Assembly: GCA_016803235.1 (NCBI GenBank)
Contig: JADCLI010000010.1
Coordinates: forward strand, 80,353 to 144,352
Source: Pimelobacter simplex
Lineage (GTDB): Bacteria; Actinomycetota; Actinomycetes; Propionibacteriales; Nocardioidaceae
Direction: 5' to 3'
Length of the DNA: 64,000 nt
In this document: piece by piece, positions 1 to 8,521 of the stretch
How the letters are laid out: each line of letters begins with the position of its first letter
Numbering within the stretch: position 1 is the first letter of the stretch
Position numbers and translations under genes: made by a program
The notes under the pieces: model-generated
Database searches by the model: none
What the model was told of the DNA's origin: nothing
Seen by the model: the letters and a program-made list of their open reading frames with translations, nothing else

Positions 1-687
1 CTGCGGCCCTACGACCTCGGCGACGCCGTGGACGCCGTCGAGCGGGTCCGGCTGGGCAGGCTGGCCCTCGACCTGCGCGAGTGGGCCGAGACGGCGCCGC
101 CGTCCGTGCGGGTGGTCAACCGGCCCTCGGCCGGGCTGAGCAACCACTCCAAGCCGCGGCAGTCACGGGTCATCGACGCCATCGGGTTCGCCGTCCCGGA
201 GACGCTGCTGACCACCGACCCGGACGCTGCCGCGGCGTTCGTCGCGCAGCACGGCCGCGCGATCGTGAAGTCGATCGGCGGCACCCGCAGCATCGTGCGC
301 ACCGTCGTGCCCGACGACGAGCTGAGCGCGGTCCGGTGGTGCCCGACCCAGCTGCAGCGGTTCGTCCCCGGGACGGAGTACCGCGTGCACGTCGTGGGGG
401 AGCGGCTCTTCACCCACCGGATCCGTACCGAGGCCGTCGACTACCGCTACGGTGGCTTCGGTCTCGAGCCCGACGACCTGCCGGAGGCCGTCGCGCAGCG
501 CTGCCGGGCACTGACCGCGGCGCTCGGCCTCGAGCTCGCCGGCATCGACCTGCGCTTCGGCGACGACGGGCGCTGGTACTGCTGGGAGGTGAACACCTCG
601 CCGGCGTACACGTGCTTCGACGGCGGCGACCGGGTGATCGCCACCGCCCTCGCCGAGCACCTCGCGAGCGGGCCCGTCCGGGGGTGA
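1..687 (+). CDS. ATP-grasp domain ligase, 5' truncated
   Basis: Last 228 residues of an ATP-grasp enzyme of the RimK-like type. The frame is open from base 1, so the start lies before the window. Members of this fold join a carboxylate to an amine or thiol through an acylphosphate made with ATP. A nucleotide-binding Lys (KSIGG), the stretch FVPGTEYRVHVVG, and a C-terminal metal-binding region GIDLRF...WEVNTSPAY (Glu and Asn as likely Mg2+ ligands) are visible. The substrate cannot be deduced. The gene ends 171 bases before rpsP on the same strand and is probably a separate unit. Confidence 0.8.
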   Translation: MRPYDLGDAVDAVERVRLGRLALDLREWAETAPPSVRVVNRPSAGLSNHSKPRQSRVIDAIGFAVPETLLTTDPDAAAAFVAQHGRAIVKSIGGTRSIVRTVVPDDELSAVRWCPTQLQRFVPGTEYRVHVVGERLFTHRIRTEAVDYRYGGFGLEPDDLPEAVAQRCRALTAALGLELAGIDLRFGDDGRWYCWEVNTSPAYTCFDGGDRVIATALAEHLASGPVRG

Positions 688-858
688 GGGTGGATTCGTC
701 CGGGAGGCCGGGCGTCTGGCAGACTGTCCGACTGAGTTCTGCGACTTCCGGTCCCTCTCAACCGGTGGTGGCAGGACCCGTCCGAGTCCGGGCGCCGGTG
801 TCCCCACCTGGCCGTCCCTGGCTCACCCACCACCAGTTCTCAAGGAGACACCACAAAC
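688..858 (+). promoter_or_regulatory. rpsP leader and probable promoter region
   Basis: Non-coding 171 bases between the ATP-grasp gene and rpsP. A CAGACT hexamer at 720-725 could be a -10 element, but no convincing -35 is seen (TTCGTC at 695-700, 19-bp spacing). A clear ribosome binding site AAGGAGA at 842-848 precedes the rpsP GTG. No riboswitch or known ribosomal-protein leader was recognised. Confidence 0.3.
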
Positions 859-1341
859 GTGGCCGTCAAGATTCGTCTGAAGCGCCTGGGCAAGGTCCGG
901 GTCCCGCAGTACCGCATCGTCATCGTCGACTCGCGCAAGAAGCGCGACGGCGCGGTGATCGAGGAGATCGGCAAGTACCACCCCAAGGAGGACCCGTCGT
1001 ACATCGACGTCGTCTCCGAGCGGGCGCAGTACTGGCTGGGCGTCGGCGCGCAGCCGTCGGAGGCCGTGGAGGCCATCCTCAAGGTCACCGGCGACTGGCA
1101 GAAGTTCAAGGGCATCGACGGCGCCGAGGGCACCCTCAAGGTCAAGGAGCCCAAGCGCGACAAGCTCGAGATCTTCAACGAGGCCCTCAAGGAGGCCGCC
1201 AGCGAGCCCAAGGCTTCGGCGACCACCGCGAAGAAGAAGGCTGAGAAGAAGGTCGAGGAGAAGGTCGAGGAGGCGCCGGCCGAGGCCGCTGCCGACGAGG
1301 CCCCCGCCGAGACCCCGGCCGACGAGAACGCCGAGGCCTGA
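859..1341 (+). CDS. rpsP: 30S ribosomal protein S16
   Basis: Small-subunit ribosomal protein that binds 16S rRNA during early 30S assembly. The first ~85 residues match the S16 fold ([39 protein letters not shown]). The total of 160 residues is about twice the core family length. The extra C-terminal ~60 residues are a low-complexity Ala/Glu/Lys tail typical of actinobacterial S16. Start GTG at 859 is fixed by AAGGAGA ten bases upstream. First gene of an rpsP-khpA unit that ends at the hairpin at 1598-1627. Confidence 0.97.
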   Translation: MAVKIRLKRLGKVRVPQYRIVIVDSRKKRDGAVIEEIGKYHPKEDPSYIDVVSERAQYWLGVGAQPSEAVEAILKVTGDWQKFKGIDGAEGTLKVKEPKRDKLEIFNEALKEAASEPKASATTAKKKAEKKVEEKVEEAPAEAAADEAPAETPADENAEA

Positions 1342-1345
1342 GCCG

Positions 1346-1585
1346 ATGCTGGCTGACGCGCTGGAGCACCTCGTCCGCGGAGTGGTCGACCACCCCGACG
1401 ACGTGGTCGTGCGCGACAAGCAGCTGCGCCGCGGCGCCGTGCTCGAGGTCCGGGTCCACCCCGACGACCTCGGCAAGGTGATCGGTCGCAGCGGTCGCAC
1501 CGCGACCGCGTTCCGCACCGTGATCTCCGCGATCGCCGGCAACAGCAGCACCCGGATCGACTTCGTCGACACCGACCGCCGCTGA
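1346..1585 (+). CDS. khpA: KH-domain RNA-binding protein KhpA
   Basis: 79-residue single KH domain protein. The RNA-binding GxxG loop is seen as VIGRSGRT within GKVIGRSGRTATAFRTVI. In Gram-positive bacteria KhpA works with KhpB in RNA binding linked to cell elongation and division. It starts four bases after the rpsP stop, so translation is probably coupled. Its place between rpsP and rimM is the usual one in Actinobacteria and Firmicutes. Confidence 0.92.
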   Translation: MLADALEHLVRGVVDHPDDVVVRDKQLRRGAVLEVRVHPDDLGKVIGRSGRTATAFRTVISAIAGNSSTRIDFVDTDRR

Positions 1586-1597
1586 TCGTCTCGTCCG

Positions 1598-1627
1598 AGC
1601 AGCCCCGCACCGATGTGCGGGGCTGCT
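1598..1627 (+). terminator. Perfect 13-bp hairpin after khpA
   Basis: AGCAGCCCCGCAC, loop CGAT, GTGCGGGGCTGCT: a perfect inverted repeat 12 bases after the khpA stop, without a clear U-tract. It probably ends or attenuates the rpsP-khpA transcript before rimM. An upstream in-frame ATG of rimM (1615) lies inside the right arm, which argues against that start. Confidence 0.75.
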
Positions 1628-1650
1628 CGCATTTCCGGGACACTAGGGGT

Positions 1651-2202
1651 GTGGAGAGCATCGAGGTCGTCGTCGGCCGCATCGGCAAGCCGCACGGGAT
1701 CCGGGGTGAGGTGACCGTGGACGTCCGCACCGACGAGCCGGAGCGCCGGTACGCCGCCGGAGCCGTGCTGAACGTCGAGGCACCGCGCGGCTCGGCATTC
1801 GCCGCCCGCACCCTCACGGTGGCCCGCACCCGCTGGCACCAGGGCGTGCTGCTCGTGGGCTTCACCGAGCTTCCCGACCGCACCGCCGCCGAGGCCGCGC
1901 GCGGCGTGGTGCTGCGGGCCGTCGTACCCGCGGACGAGACGCCGGACGACCCGGAGGAGTTCTACGACCACCAGCTGGTCGGACTCGCGGCGCACGACCT
2001 CGAGGGCACCCACCTCGGCGAGGTGGTCGGCCTGACCCACGGCGCCCAGGACCTGCTCCGGATCAGGACCCTCGACCGCCGTGAGGCACTCGTGCCCTTC
2101 GTCAGCGCCCTGGTGCCCGAGGTCGACGTCGCCGGAGGCCGCGTGGTCATCGCCGACCGGCCCGGCCTGGTCAGCCCCTTCCCGGAGGACGACGACGAGT
2201 GA
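1651..2202 (+). CDS. rimM: Ribosome maturation factor RimM
   Basis: 183-residue 16S rRNA-processing factor that binds S19 and helps 30S head maturation. It opens with the RimM N-terminal motif [18 protein letters not shown] and carries the C-terminal PRC-barrel signature ([20 protein letters not shown]). The GTG at 1651 was chosen because an in-frame ATG at 1615 falls in the terminator hairpin and would add a non-conserved stretch. Its stop overlaps the trmD GTG (GTGA, 2199-2202), so the pair is translationally coupled. Confidence 0.95.
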   Translation: MESIEVVVGRIGKPHGIRGEVTVDVRTDEPERRYAAGAVLNVEAPRGSAFAARTLTVARTRWHQGVLLVGFTELPDRTAAEAARGVVLRAVVPADETPDDPEEFYDHQLVGLAAHDLEGTHLGEVVGLTHGAQDLLRIRTLDRREALVPFVSALVPEVDVAGGRVVIADRPGLVSPFPEDDDE

Positions 2203-3368
2203 GGCTCGACTACGTCTCGATCTTCCCCGACTTCTTCGCGCCGCTGGAGCTCTCGCTGCCGGGCAAGGCCGCCGCGAGCGGGCTGCTCGAGTTCGGCGTG
2301 CACGACCTGCGGCAGTGGACCCACGACCGGCACCGCACCGTCGACGACACCCCGTACGGCGGCGGCGCCGGCATGGTGATGAGGCCCGAGCCGTGGGGGG
2401 AGGCCTTCGACGAGCTGGTCCCGACCGGCTCGACGGCCGGCGAGCGCACGACCATCATCTTCACGACCCCGTCGGGCGAGCGGTTCGACCAGCGCCTCGC
2501 CGAGGAGCTCGCCACCCGGGAGCGCCTCGTCTTCGCGTGCGGGCGCTACGAGGGCATCGACCAGCGGGTGATCGACCACGCCCGCGAGATCGCCGACGTG
2601 CGCGAGGTCAGCCTCGGCGACTACGTCCTCAACGGCGGCGAGGTCGCCGCCCTGGCGATCACCGAGGCCGTGGTCCGCCTGCTGCCGGGCTTCATGGGCA
2701 ACGCCGCCTCGATCGTCGAGGAGTCGCACGCCGAGGGCGGCCTCCTGGAGCACCCCGTCTACACCAAGCCGCCGGAGTGGCGCGGCCACGAGGTCCCCGC
2801 CGTGCTGCGCTCCGGTGACCACGGCAAGGTGGCGGCCTGGCGCCACGAGCAGGCCGTACGACGCACCGCCGAGCGTCGCCCGGACCTGTTGGCGCCGTCC
2901 GTGCTCGACGACGGCACACCGATCGTGCGGGCCACCCCCGGCGACGCCGGCGAGATCCTGACCCTGCAGCGGGCCTGCTGGGTGCAGGAGGCCCAGGCCA
3001 ACGACACCCTCGACATCCCCGCCCTGCACGAGTCGCTCGACGACGTCCGCGCCTGGCTGGGGGAGTGGGACACCTACGTCGTGCGCCGCGCCGGCCGGCT
3101 GGTCGGCGCCGTGCGCGGCCGGCTCGAGGGCGAGCACGCCTGGGACATCGGCCGGATCATGGTCGCCCCCGACCTGCAGGGCAGCGGGCTCGGACGGATC
3201 CTGCTCGAGCACATCCAGGCCGTGGCGCCGGCCGGCGTGACGTCGTACCTGCTGTTCACGGGGGCGGCGAGCGCCCGCAACCAGCGGCTGTACAAGAAGG
3301 CCGGCTTCCGGTTGCGCGCCGACCTGCCCGCGCCGCCGCACGCCGTCGTCCTCACCAAGCGTCGCTGA
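2199..3368 (+). CDS. trmD: tRNA (guanine37-N1)-methyltransferase TrmD fused to a GNAT domain
   Basis: 389 residues against ~230-250 for ordinary TrmD. Residues 1-~235 are TrmD, the SPOUT enzyme that makes m1G37 from S-adenosylmethionine to prevent frameshifting: [13 protein letters not shown] start, [11 protein letters not shown], and the trefoil-knot stretch [11 protein letters not shown]. After RRPDLLAP a second domain (about 240-389) is a GNAT N-acyltransferase with the acyl-CoA-binding motif [14 protein letters not shown] and the late motif [11 protein letters not shown]. There is no stop or start between them. The acetyltransferase substrate is unknown. It overlaps rimM by four bases. 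Confidence 0.95.
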   Translation: MRLDYVSIFPDFFAPLELSLPGKAAASGLLEFGVHDLRQWTHDRHRTVDDTPYGGGAGMVMRPEPWGEAFDELVPTGSTAGERTTIIFTTPSGERFDQRLAEELATRERLVFACGRYEGIDQRVIDHAREIADVREVSLGDYVLNGGEVAALAITEAVVRLLPGFMGNAASIVEESHAEGGLLEHPVYTKPPEWRGHEVPAVLRSGDHGKVAAWRHEQAVRRTAERRPDLLAPSVLDDGTPIVRATPGDAGEILTLQRACWVQEAQANDTLDIPALHESLDDVRAWLGEWDTYVVRRAGRLVGAVRGRLEGEHAWDIGRIMVAPDLQGSGLGRILLEHIQAVAPAGVTSYLLFTGAASARNQRLYKKAGFRLRADLPAPPHAVVLTKRR

Positions 3369-3510
3369 TTTCGGCGGCGGTCCGGGCTGTGCGAGGATTG
3401 CTGGTCGGTGTCACGGACGCTTCTGCCACAGGGGAACCGCCGATCGTGACGCCTGATCCGAGTCCATCACCACCACCGCGGCTGACCTGTGCGCACTCGC
3501 GAGGAGAATC

Positions 3511-3873
3511 ATGAGCAACCCCACCCCCGCCGTGGTCACCGACCTCGGCAACGCCGCCAAGCGCGCCGACGTCCCGGCCTTCCGCGCCGGTGACACCGTC
3601 AAGGTCCACGTCAAGGTCATCGAGGGCAACCGCTCGCGTGTCCAGGTGTTCCAGGGCGTCGTGATCCGCATGCACGGTGCCGGCATCGGCCGTACCTTCA
3701 CCGTCCGCAAGATCTCCTTCGGCGTCGGTGTCGAGCGGACCTTCCCGCTCCACTCGCCGATCTTCGAGTCCATCGAGGTCGTCACCCGCGGTGACGTGCG
3801 TCGCGCGAAGCTCTACTACCTGCGCAACCTCACCGGCAAGAAGGCCAAGATCAAGGAGCGCCGCGAGGCCTGA
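3511..3873 (+). CDS. rplS: 50S ribosomal protein L19
   Basis: 120-residue large-subunit protein located at the 30S-50S interface. The family core is clear ([60 protein letters not shown]). ATG at 3511 follows CGAGGAGAATC. It is preceded by a 142-base gap after trmD that contains no recognised gene and probably its own promoter. It is followed by two hairpins. Confidence 0.97.
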   Translation: MSNPTPAVVTDLGNAAKRADVPAFRAGDTVKVHVKVIEGNRSRVQVFQGVVIRMHGAGIGRTFTVRKISFGVGVERTFPLHSPIFESIEVVTRGDVRRAKLYYLRNLTGKKAKIKERREA

Positions 3874-3883
3874 GCCGCCCACT

Positions 3884-3901
3884 CGGAGGCCTGAGCCTCC
3901 G
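3884..3901 (+). terminator. Short hairpin after rplS
   Basis: CGGAGGC, loop CTGA, GCCTCCG: 7-bp stem 10 bases after the rplS stop, just upstream of the longer hairpin at 3915-3950. Likely part of the transcription stop. Confidence 0.45.
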
Positions 3902-3914
3902 CGAGCAGCGCTAC

Positions 3915-3950
3915 CACGAAGGCCCGACCGGACACGGTCGGGCCTTCGTG
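3915..3950 (+). terminator. Perfect 16-bp hairpin terminator after rplS
   Basis: CACGAAGGCCCGACCG, loop GACA, CGGTCGGGCCTTCGTG. The stem is long and perfect but has no U-rich tail, as is common in Actinobacteria. It separates the rplS unit from lepB. An in-frame GTG at 3948 lies in this stem and was rejected as the lepB start. Confidence 0.8.
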
Positions 3951-3972
3951 CGTCCGGCGTGGGGCGTGCTCC

Positions 3973-3978
3973 TAGACT
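3973..3978 (+). promoter_or_regulatory. -10 element of lepB (leaderless)
   Basis: TAGACT eight bases before the GTG at 3987. The TANNNT hexamer this close to a start codon without a ribosome binding site is the leaderless promoter pattern of Actinobacteria. It supports the 3987 start. Confidence 0.55.
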
Positions 3979-3986
3979 CGTGTCTC

Positions 3987-4859
3987 GTGACGACCGACGA
4001 CTCCGCCGCGGACTCCGCCGCCCAGGTCCCCGACCCGGAGGCGACCGAGCCGGCGGGCTCCCGGTCCTCCGCCGCCCCGCGCAAGCACCTGCCGGTGTGG
4101 CAGGAGAGCATCCTGCTGCTGGCCGTGGCGCTGGGCCTGGCGGTCGTGATCAAGGCGCTGTTCGTCCAGGCGTTCTACATCCCGTCGGAGTCGATGGAGC
4201 CGGGCCTGGTCAAGAACGACCGGATCCTGGTCCAGAAGGTCTCCTACTGGTTCGGGCGCACGCCGCAGCGCGGCGACGTCGTCGTCTTCGAGGACCCCGG
4301 CGAGTGGCTCGGGCCGACCGACACCCAGGGGCCGACCGGCGTGGCGAACCTGCTGTCCAAGATCGGGCTCTACCCGACGGGCGGGCACCTCGTGAAGCGC
4401 GTCATCGGCACCGAGGGCGACGTGGTCGAGTGCTGTGACGAGCAGGGCCGGATCAAGATCAACGGCAAGCCCGTCGACGAGTCCGACTACCTCGGTCCCG
4501 ACCCCGGTGAGTGCAACGCCGAGATCGACGACTTCATCAGCGAGCGCGAGTCCAACCTGTCCCGGCCCTGCGACTGGATCATCGGGCCGATCCCGGAGGG
4601 CAAGCTCCTCGTGCTGGGCGACAACCGCGGCCACTCCGCCGACTCGCGGGCGCACCTGTGCAGCCCCGGCGAGGACCCCTGCACCCAGAGCCCGTGGGTC
4701 GACAGCGACCTCGTCGTGGGCAAGGTCTTCACGCTGATCTGGCCGCGCGACCGCTGGCGCTGGATCACCCGCCCCGAGGTCTTCGAGGGCGTTCCCGACA
4801 ACCCGCCGGCCGACCTGCTCGACAAGGCGAAGAAGGCCGACGCCGTCCCCGGCGCCTAG
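3987..4859 (+). CDS. lepB: Signal peptidase I
   Basis: 290-residue membrane serine protease that removes signal peptides from exported proteins. It has a disordered acidic N-terminus, one membrane segment (about 41-63, ILLLAVALGLAVVIKALFV), then the catalytic Ser in PSESM (Ser69) and the general-base Lys in LVKRVIG (Lys137), followed by the late box GDNRGHSADSR. GTG 3987 is preferred over GTG 3948 because the latter lies in the rplS terminator. rnhB follows after 17 bases on the same strand, so the two are probably co-transcribed. Confidence 0.95.
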   Translation: MTTDDSAADSAAQVPDPEATEPAGSRSSAAPRKHLPVWQESILLLAVALGLAVVIKALFVQAFYIPSESMEPGLVKNDRILVQKVSYWFGRTPQRGDVVVFEDPGEWLGPTDTQGPTGVANLLSKIGLYPTGGHLVKRVIGTEGDVVECCDEQGRIKINGKPVDESDYLGPDPGECNAEIDDFISERESNLSRPCDWIIGPIPEGKLLVLGDNRGHSADSRAHLCSPGEDPCTQSPWVDSDLVVGKVFTLIWPRDRWRWITRPEVFEGVPDNPPADLLDKAKKADAVPGA

Positions 4860-4876
4860 GACGGAGGGACGAGGGC

Positions 4877-5554
4877 ATGTCCACGCTGCCCAGGGGAGCG
4901 ACGGTACGACGCGACGCCGGCATCTACGGCTACGAGCGTGCCCTGCGCCGGCACGGCTTCGAGCCGGTCGCCGGCGTCGACGAGGCCGGCCGCGGAGCCT
5001 GCGCCGGCCCGCTCGTCGCCGGGGCGGCGATCCTGCCCGCCGGCAAGGCCGGCATCGTCCCGGGCCTCGCCGACTCCAAGCTGCTGACCGCGGCCGCTCG
5101 CGAGCGATGCTACGACCAGATCCTCCGCCGGGCACTGGCGTGGTCGGTCGTCGTCATCCCGCACGACGAGTGCGACCGGCTGGGGATGCATGTCGCCAAC
5201 GTCGAGGCGCTGCGCCGGGCCGTCGCGAAGCTCGACCTGCCGGCGTCGTACGTGCTGACCGACGGGTTCCCCGTCGACGGGCTCGGCGTCCCCGGCCTCG
5301 CCGTGTGGAAGGGCGACCGGGTCGCCGCCTGCGTCGCGGCCGCGTCGGTGCTGGCGAAGGTCACCCGGGACCGGATCATGCTCGACCTCGACGAGCAGTG
5401 GCCGGCGTACGACTTCAAGACGCACAAGGGCTACATCACCGCCACCCACACCACGGCCCTCGAGGAGCACGGACCCTCGCCGGTCCACCGGATGCGGTTC
5501 GTCAACGTGCGACGCGCGGCGGGACTCGAGCCGCTGCCTGGGGGAGAGGACTAG
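4877..5554 (+). CDS. rnhB: Ribonuclease HII
   Basis: 225-residue enzyme that cuts the RNA strand of RNA-DNA hybrids and removes misinserted ribonucleotides. The active-site signature VDEAGRG is at residues 34-40, with further acidic residues in DGF and DLDEQW. The ATG at 4877 has a strong ribosome binding site (ACGGAGGGACGAGGG). It lies between lepB and a DUF2469 gene, a usual actinobacterial order. Confidence 0.95.
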   Translation: MSTLPRGATVRRDAGIYGYERALRRHGFEPVAGVDEAGRGACAGPLVAGAAILPAGKAGIVPGLADSKLLTAAARERCYDQILRRALAWSVVVIPHDECDRLGMHVANVEALRRAVAKLDLPASYVLTDGFPVDGLGVPGLAVWKGDRVAACVAAASVLAKVTRDRIMLDLDEQWPAYDFKTHKGYITATHTTALEEHGPSPVHRMRFVNVRRAAGLEPLPGGED

Positions 5555-5557
5555 AGT
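5552..5557 (+). promoter_or_regulatory. -10 element of the DUF2469 gene
   Basis: TAGAGT, seven bases before the GTG at 5565, overlapping the stop codon of rnhB. Leaderless-type arrangement. Read-through from rnhB is also possible. Confidence 0.45.
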
Positions 5558-5564
5558 CGCCCTC

Positions 5565-5873
5565 GTGAGTGCCGAGGAGCTCGAGAAGTACGAGACCGAG
5601 CAGGAGCTGAACCTCTACCGGGAGTACCGCGACGTCGTCGGCATCTTCAAGTACGTCGTGGAGACCGACCGTCGCTTCTACCTGTGCAACTCGGTCGACG
5701 TGAAGGCCCGCTCCGAGGGCGGCGACGTGTTCTTCGAGGTCACCATCGCCGACGCCTGGGTCTGGGACATGTACCGCCCGGCGCGCTTCGCCAAGAACGT
5801 CAAGGTGCTCACCTTCAAGGACGTCAACGTCGAGGAGCTCGCGACGTCCGACCTGGAGCTGCCGAAGTCCTGA
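5565..5873 (+). CDS. DUF2469 family protein
   Basis: 102-residue soluble protein of the actinobacterial DUF2469 family, regularly found next to rnhB and often near yraN-comM-dprA. The sequence starts MSAEELEKYETEQELNLYRE and ends FKDVNVEELATSDLELPKS. It is rich in acidic and aromatic residues and has no membrane segment. The biochemical function is unknown. It is convergent with the Tad-type gene that ends 21 bases downstream. Confidence 0.88.
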   Translation: MSAEELEKYETEQELNLYREYRDVVGIFKYVVETDRRFYLCNSVDVKARSEGGDVFFEVTIADAWVWDMYRPARFAKNVKVLTFKDVNVEELATSDLELPKS

Positions 5874-5894
5874 CCTGGCCGCGTCGGCTCGTCC

Positions 5895-7172
5895 TCAGTC
5901 GCTGAGGTGCAGGCCCGCCGGCGGGCGGCGCCACTCGCGGTCGAGGCCGTTGGTGACCTTCAGGTGGGAGTTCTGGCCGTTCATGTAGAGGTCGTTGACG
6001 ACGATCGAGCCGCTGGTGACGCCGTTGCCCGAGTTGCCGTTCGCGTAGAGCATCGAGCTCAGTGCGTAGATGCTGCCGTTGATGTTGGTCTCGCCGTTGC
6101 CCTGGACGTGGATCGAGCTGGTGTTGTGCCGGTCGTAGACGATCGCCAGGTCGCTGAAGCCGAGTGCGCCGGCCGTGAGCGTCAGCTCGTTGCCGTTGCT
6201 CGCGTCGAACTTGCCGCCGGCCTCGCCGGCCGTGGCACAGAACCGCGGGGCCGTGGGCGTGCCGCACACGGCGTACAGGGTCACGCCGTTGCCGCGGAAC
6301 ACGGTGTTGTTGCCCATGTCCCAGGTGCCGGTGAGCACGTACAGGCCGGGGGAGAGGACGCAGGTCTCGTTGCTGCCGAAGGACCGGGCGCCGTAGACCC
6401 CGGGGCCCTGGGTGCAGGGGTCGGTCCGGGCCACGCCCGCCGGGGTCGGCAGGACCAGGTGGCCGAGCGGGTCGCCCATCTTGGTCGACACGGGCTCGGC
6501 CGGCGGGTCGTAGTTGCCGGTGGCGGTGTCCTCGACCGTGATCTCGTTGCCGTCGCCGATCGCCTCCACGATGCCGTTCGGCCCGGTCGACACGCTGCCG
6601 TTGAAGTGCACGCTGCTGGCCGTCACGGTCGCGTCGCCGTTGCCCAGCGTGTGCAGGCCCTCGCCGAGCACGCACAGTGAGCACTTGAAGACGACACCCG
6701 GGTCGATGGTCGCGGTCGCCTGGGCGCCGATGTGGAACTCGCTGACCCCGACCAGGCCGGCGAGCGCGGTCTTCACGTCACGATGTGGGACCCGCACCCG
6801 GACCCGGCTCGGGCGGTCGGGGTCGTCGAAGGAGATGCACTGCGAGGTCGGGGCGTAGGGCAGGTGCCCGGGGTCCTTGCAGCCTCCCCACTCGGCCGCG
6901 GCGACGTCGAAGTTGTCGGCGGCGTAGTCCTGCGCGGCGGTGATCGCCACCGGGACCTGGGGCTCGCCGTCGGCGTCGTAGAGCACGTTCGCGGCCGCCA
7001 GCGCCGAGGCGTCGGCCGCGTTCTGTGCCTGGCCACGGACGTCGCGGGCCAGGCCGAGGTCGATGACCAGGGACGCGGCCATCAGCAGTGCCACGGCGAC
7101 GAGGGCCACCAGGACGGCGACGGCTCCTCGCTCGTCGCCCTCGCACCGGCGGGCGTTGCTCAGTCGCACCAT
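5895..7172 (-). CDS. TadG-like pilus/secreted protein with beta-helix-like region
   Basis: 425 residues. N-terminal TadE/TadG-type membrane anchor (DERGAVAVLVALVAVALLMAA, about 14-34) is followed by a DADGEP/ADNF extracytoplasmic part. The C-terminal half is rich in Asn/Gly/Thr/Val turns (GNGDATVT, GNEITVEDTATGNY, NNTVFRGNGVTLYAV, GNGETNINGSIYA) that suggest a right-handed beta-helix. Such proteins sit at the surface of Flp/Tad pilus systems. Start ATG (codon complement at 7170-7172) overlaps the upstream TadE-like gene by 13 bases. No TadA ATPase or flp pilin gene is in the window. Confidence 0.75.
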   Translation of the reverse strand: MVRLSNARRCEGDERGAVAVLVALVAVALLMAASLVIDLGLARDVRGQAQNAADASALAAANVLYDADGEPQVPVAITAAQDYAADNFDVAAAEWGGCKDPGHLPYAPTSQCISFDDPDRPSRVRVRVPHRDVKTALAGLVGVSEFHIGAQATATIDPGVVFKCSLCVLGEGLHTLGNGDATVTASSVHFNGSVSTGPNGIVEAIGDGNEITVEDTATGNYDPPAEPVSTKMGDPLGHLVLPTPAGVARTDPCTQGPGVYGARSFGSNETCVLSPGLYVLTGTWDMGNNTVFRGNGVTLYAVCGTPTAPRFCATAGEAGGKFDASNGNELTLTAGALGFSDLAIVYDRHNTSSIHVQGNGETNINGSIYALSSMLYANGNSGNGVTSGSIVVNDLYMNGQNSHLKVTNGLDREWRRPPAGLHLSD

Positions 7173-7669
7173 GACCAGCTCTGTCCTGTCGGTGCGGCCT
7201 CCGCCGTCCCGGTCCCCGTCGGCTTGGTGGCGTCCGCCTCGATGGACATCCGCAGGCTCGCGCGCACGTAGCCACCGTTGGGCATCGGCAGCATGCCGAA
7301 GTCGCCCCGTGAGCGCACCAGGACGCAGACCTGCAGCAGGTTCCCGCGTGCCCAGCCGTCCGGTGCGGAGACGTTCACGTAGGTGTCCGCCGGCGCCCGG
7401 TCGACCATCTTCTCGACGGTGCACGAGATGCCGGACCAGCCGGGCGTCGTACCGCAGCCGGGGGAGTTCTTGCCGACCACCGACATCCGGGCGGTCTCCC
7501 GCACGCCCTGGTTGGCGTTGAGGGAGTCGTCGAAGTACAGGCCGTACTGGAGGATCCCGAAGATGATCGCCACGAGCAGGCCCCCGACGAGGGCGAACTC
7601 CAGCGCCGCCGCACCGCGTGCGTCGTCGGACCGGGCCGTGCGAAGCGCACGTCGTCGTCCCAGAGCCAT
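7160..7669 (-). CDS. TadE-like pseudopilin
   Basis: 169 residues. It shows the TadE signature: a basic N-terminus, then DARGAAALEFALVGGLLVAIIF with the conserved Glu inside a single membrane helix (about 18-42), followed by a periplasmic/extracellular domain with paired cysteines. TadE proteins are minor pseudopilins needed for Flp pilus assembly. The ATG at 7669 is preceded on the minus strand by GGGGGAGGCAGGA. It overlaps the TadG-like gene downstream and is divergent from a second TadE/TadG pair at 8029. Confidence 0.8.
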   Translation of the reverse strand: MALGRRRALRTARSDDARGAAALEFALVGGLLVAIIFGILQYGLYFDDSLNANQGVRETARMSVVGKNSPGCGTTPGWSGISCTVEKMVDRAPADTYVNVSAPDGWARGNLLQVCVLVRSRGDFGMLPMPNGGYVRASLRMSIEADATKPTGTGTAEAAPTGQSWSWCD

Positions 7670-8028
7670 TCCTGCCTCCCCCTCGTCGGCCCGAGCCGAC
7701 CGAAACTCCCCACTCGATTGTCGGCACCCGGGGCGCTGCAGCGAAGCCCGAACGGGCGCCATTTGCCCTCGGGGGCGAAGTCGGGCCGACCGGCAGGGAC
7801 CCTGGTGACGTGGGCGCACCATGCCCGGTCCCCGAACGGGCCAGACGGATCAGGACCATCGTCCCGGACCCCCAGGACCACGGGGGCCTAGTCCCAACGA
7901 ACTAGCCCGCCCTCGTCGTCCGAGTGGAATGACCCGGGATTCGTTCCCCGGGCGTTCGAGGCGCCACTACTGTGTGCGGAACGCCGCTCGGGGGCGTCAT
8001 GGGAGCGAGTCCGGGGGAGGCCGGCCGA
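7670..8028. promoter_or_regulatory. Divergent control region between two TadE/TadG-like pairs
   Basis: 359 non-coding bases between divergent genes. It holds two direct copies of CAGGACCA (7851-7858 and 7873-7880) spaced 22 bp start to start, two helical turns, and the short inverted element CTAGTCCCAACGAACTAG at 7888-7905. These could be activator sites for both Tad operons, but no named regulator motif was recognised. Confidence 0.35.
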
Positions 8029-8520
8029 ATGAGGCGTTGTGTGCGAGGGACGGGTGCCGTGCTGCGCCGTCGACGGGCGACCGATCGGGGCGCGGCGGCG
8101 GTCGAGTTCGCGCTGATCCTGTTCCCGCTGATGCTGATCGTGTTCGGCATCGTCAACTACGGAGACATGCTGAGCGTGCGCCAGTCCGTCAGCCAGGCCG
8201 CGTCCGAGGGCGCCCGTGCGGCGGCGGTCGAGATCGATCCCGCCCAGCGCACCACTGCGGCCGAGTCCGCGCGCAGCGCCGCCCTGAACGCCCAGGGCCA
8301 GACCTGCAACTCCGCCTGCGAGGTCGTCGTCGACGACTGTGCCGACGCCACCACACTGGCCAAGGGTGCCCTCCCCGCCGGCGGCACCAGCAACTCCGCC
8401 GCCGACCCGATCGACTGCGTGTGGGTCAAGGTCGAGATCGACTACGACGGGCTGATCCCGGGCTTCGGCCCGGTGCTTCCCGACACGCTCCGGTACACCG
8501 CCGTGGCGCGGGTGAGCTGA
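8029..8520 (+). CDS. TadE-like pseudopilin
   Basis: 163 residues. A basic N-terminus leads to DRGAAAVEFALILFPLMLIVFGIVNYG (TadE signature with Glu in the membrane helix, about 20-45), then SVRQSVSQAASEGARAAA and a Cys-containing outer domain. Two in-frame ATGs are possible. The one at 8029 was preferred because GGGGGAGG lies nine bases before it; 7999 is the alternative. The next gene starts one base after the stop. Confidence 0.78.
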   Translation: MRRCVRGTGAVLRRRRATDRGAAAVEFALILFPLMLIVFGIVNYGDMLSVRQSVSQAASEGARAAAVEIDPAQRTTAAESARSAALNAQGQTCNSACEVVVDDCADATTLAKGALPAGGTSNSAADPIDCVWVKVEIDYDGLIPGFGPVLPDTLRYTAVARVS

Positions 8521-8521
8521 C

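Noticed and set aside
1615-1650. Longer rimM start (ATG 1615)
   Set aside because: It lies inside the right arm of the terminator hairpin 1598-1627 and adds residues not typical of RimM; GTG 1651 starts the conserved sequence.
823-2040. Long antisense ORFs across rpsP-rimM and other genes
   Set aside because: High GC leaves all frames open; the products have no domain sense and mirror the real genes on the other strand.
3948-3986. Longer lepB start (GTG 3948)
   Set aside because: It falls in the rplS terminator; a TAGACT -10 element supports GTG 3987.
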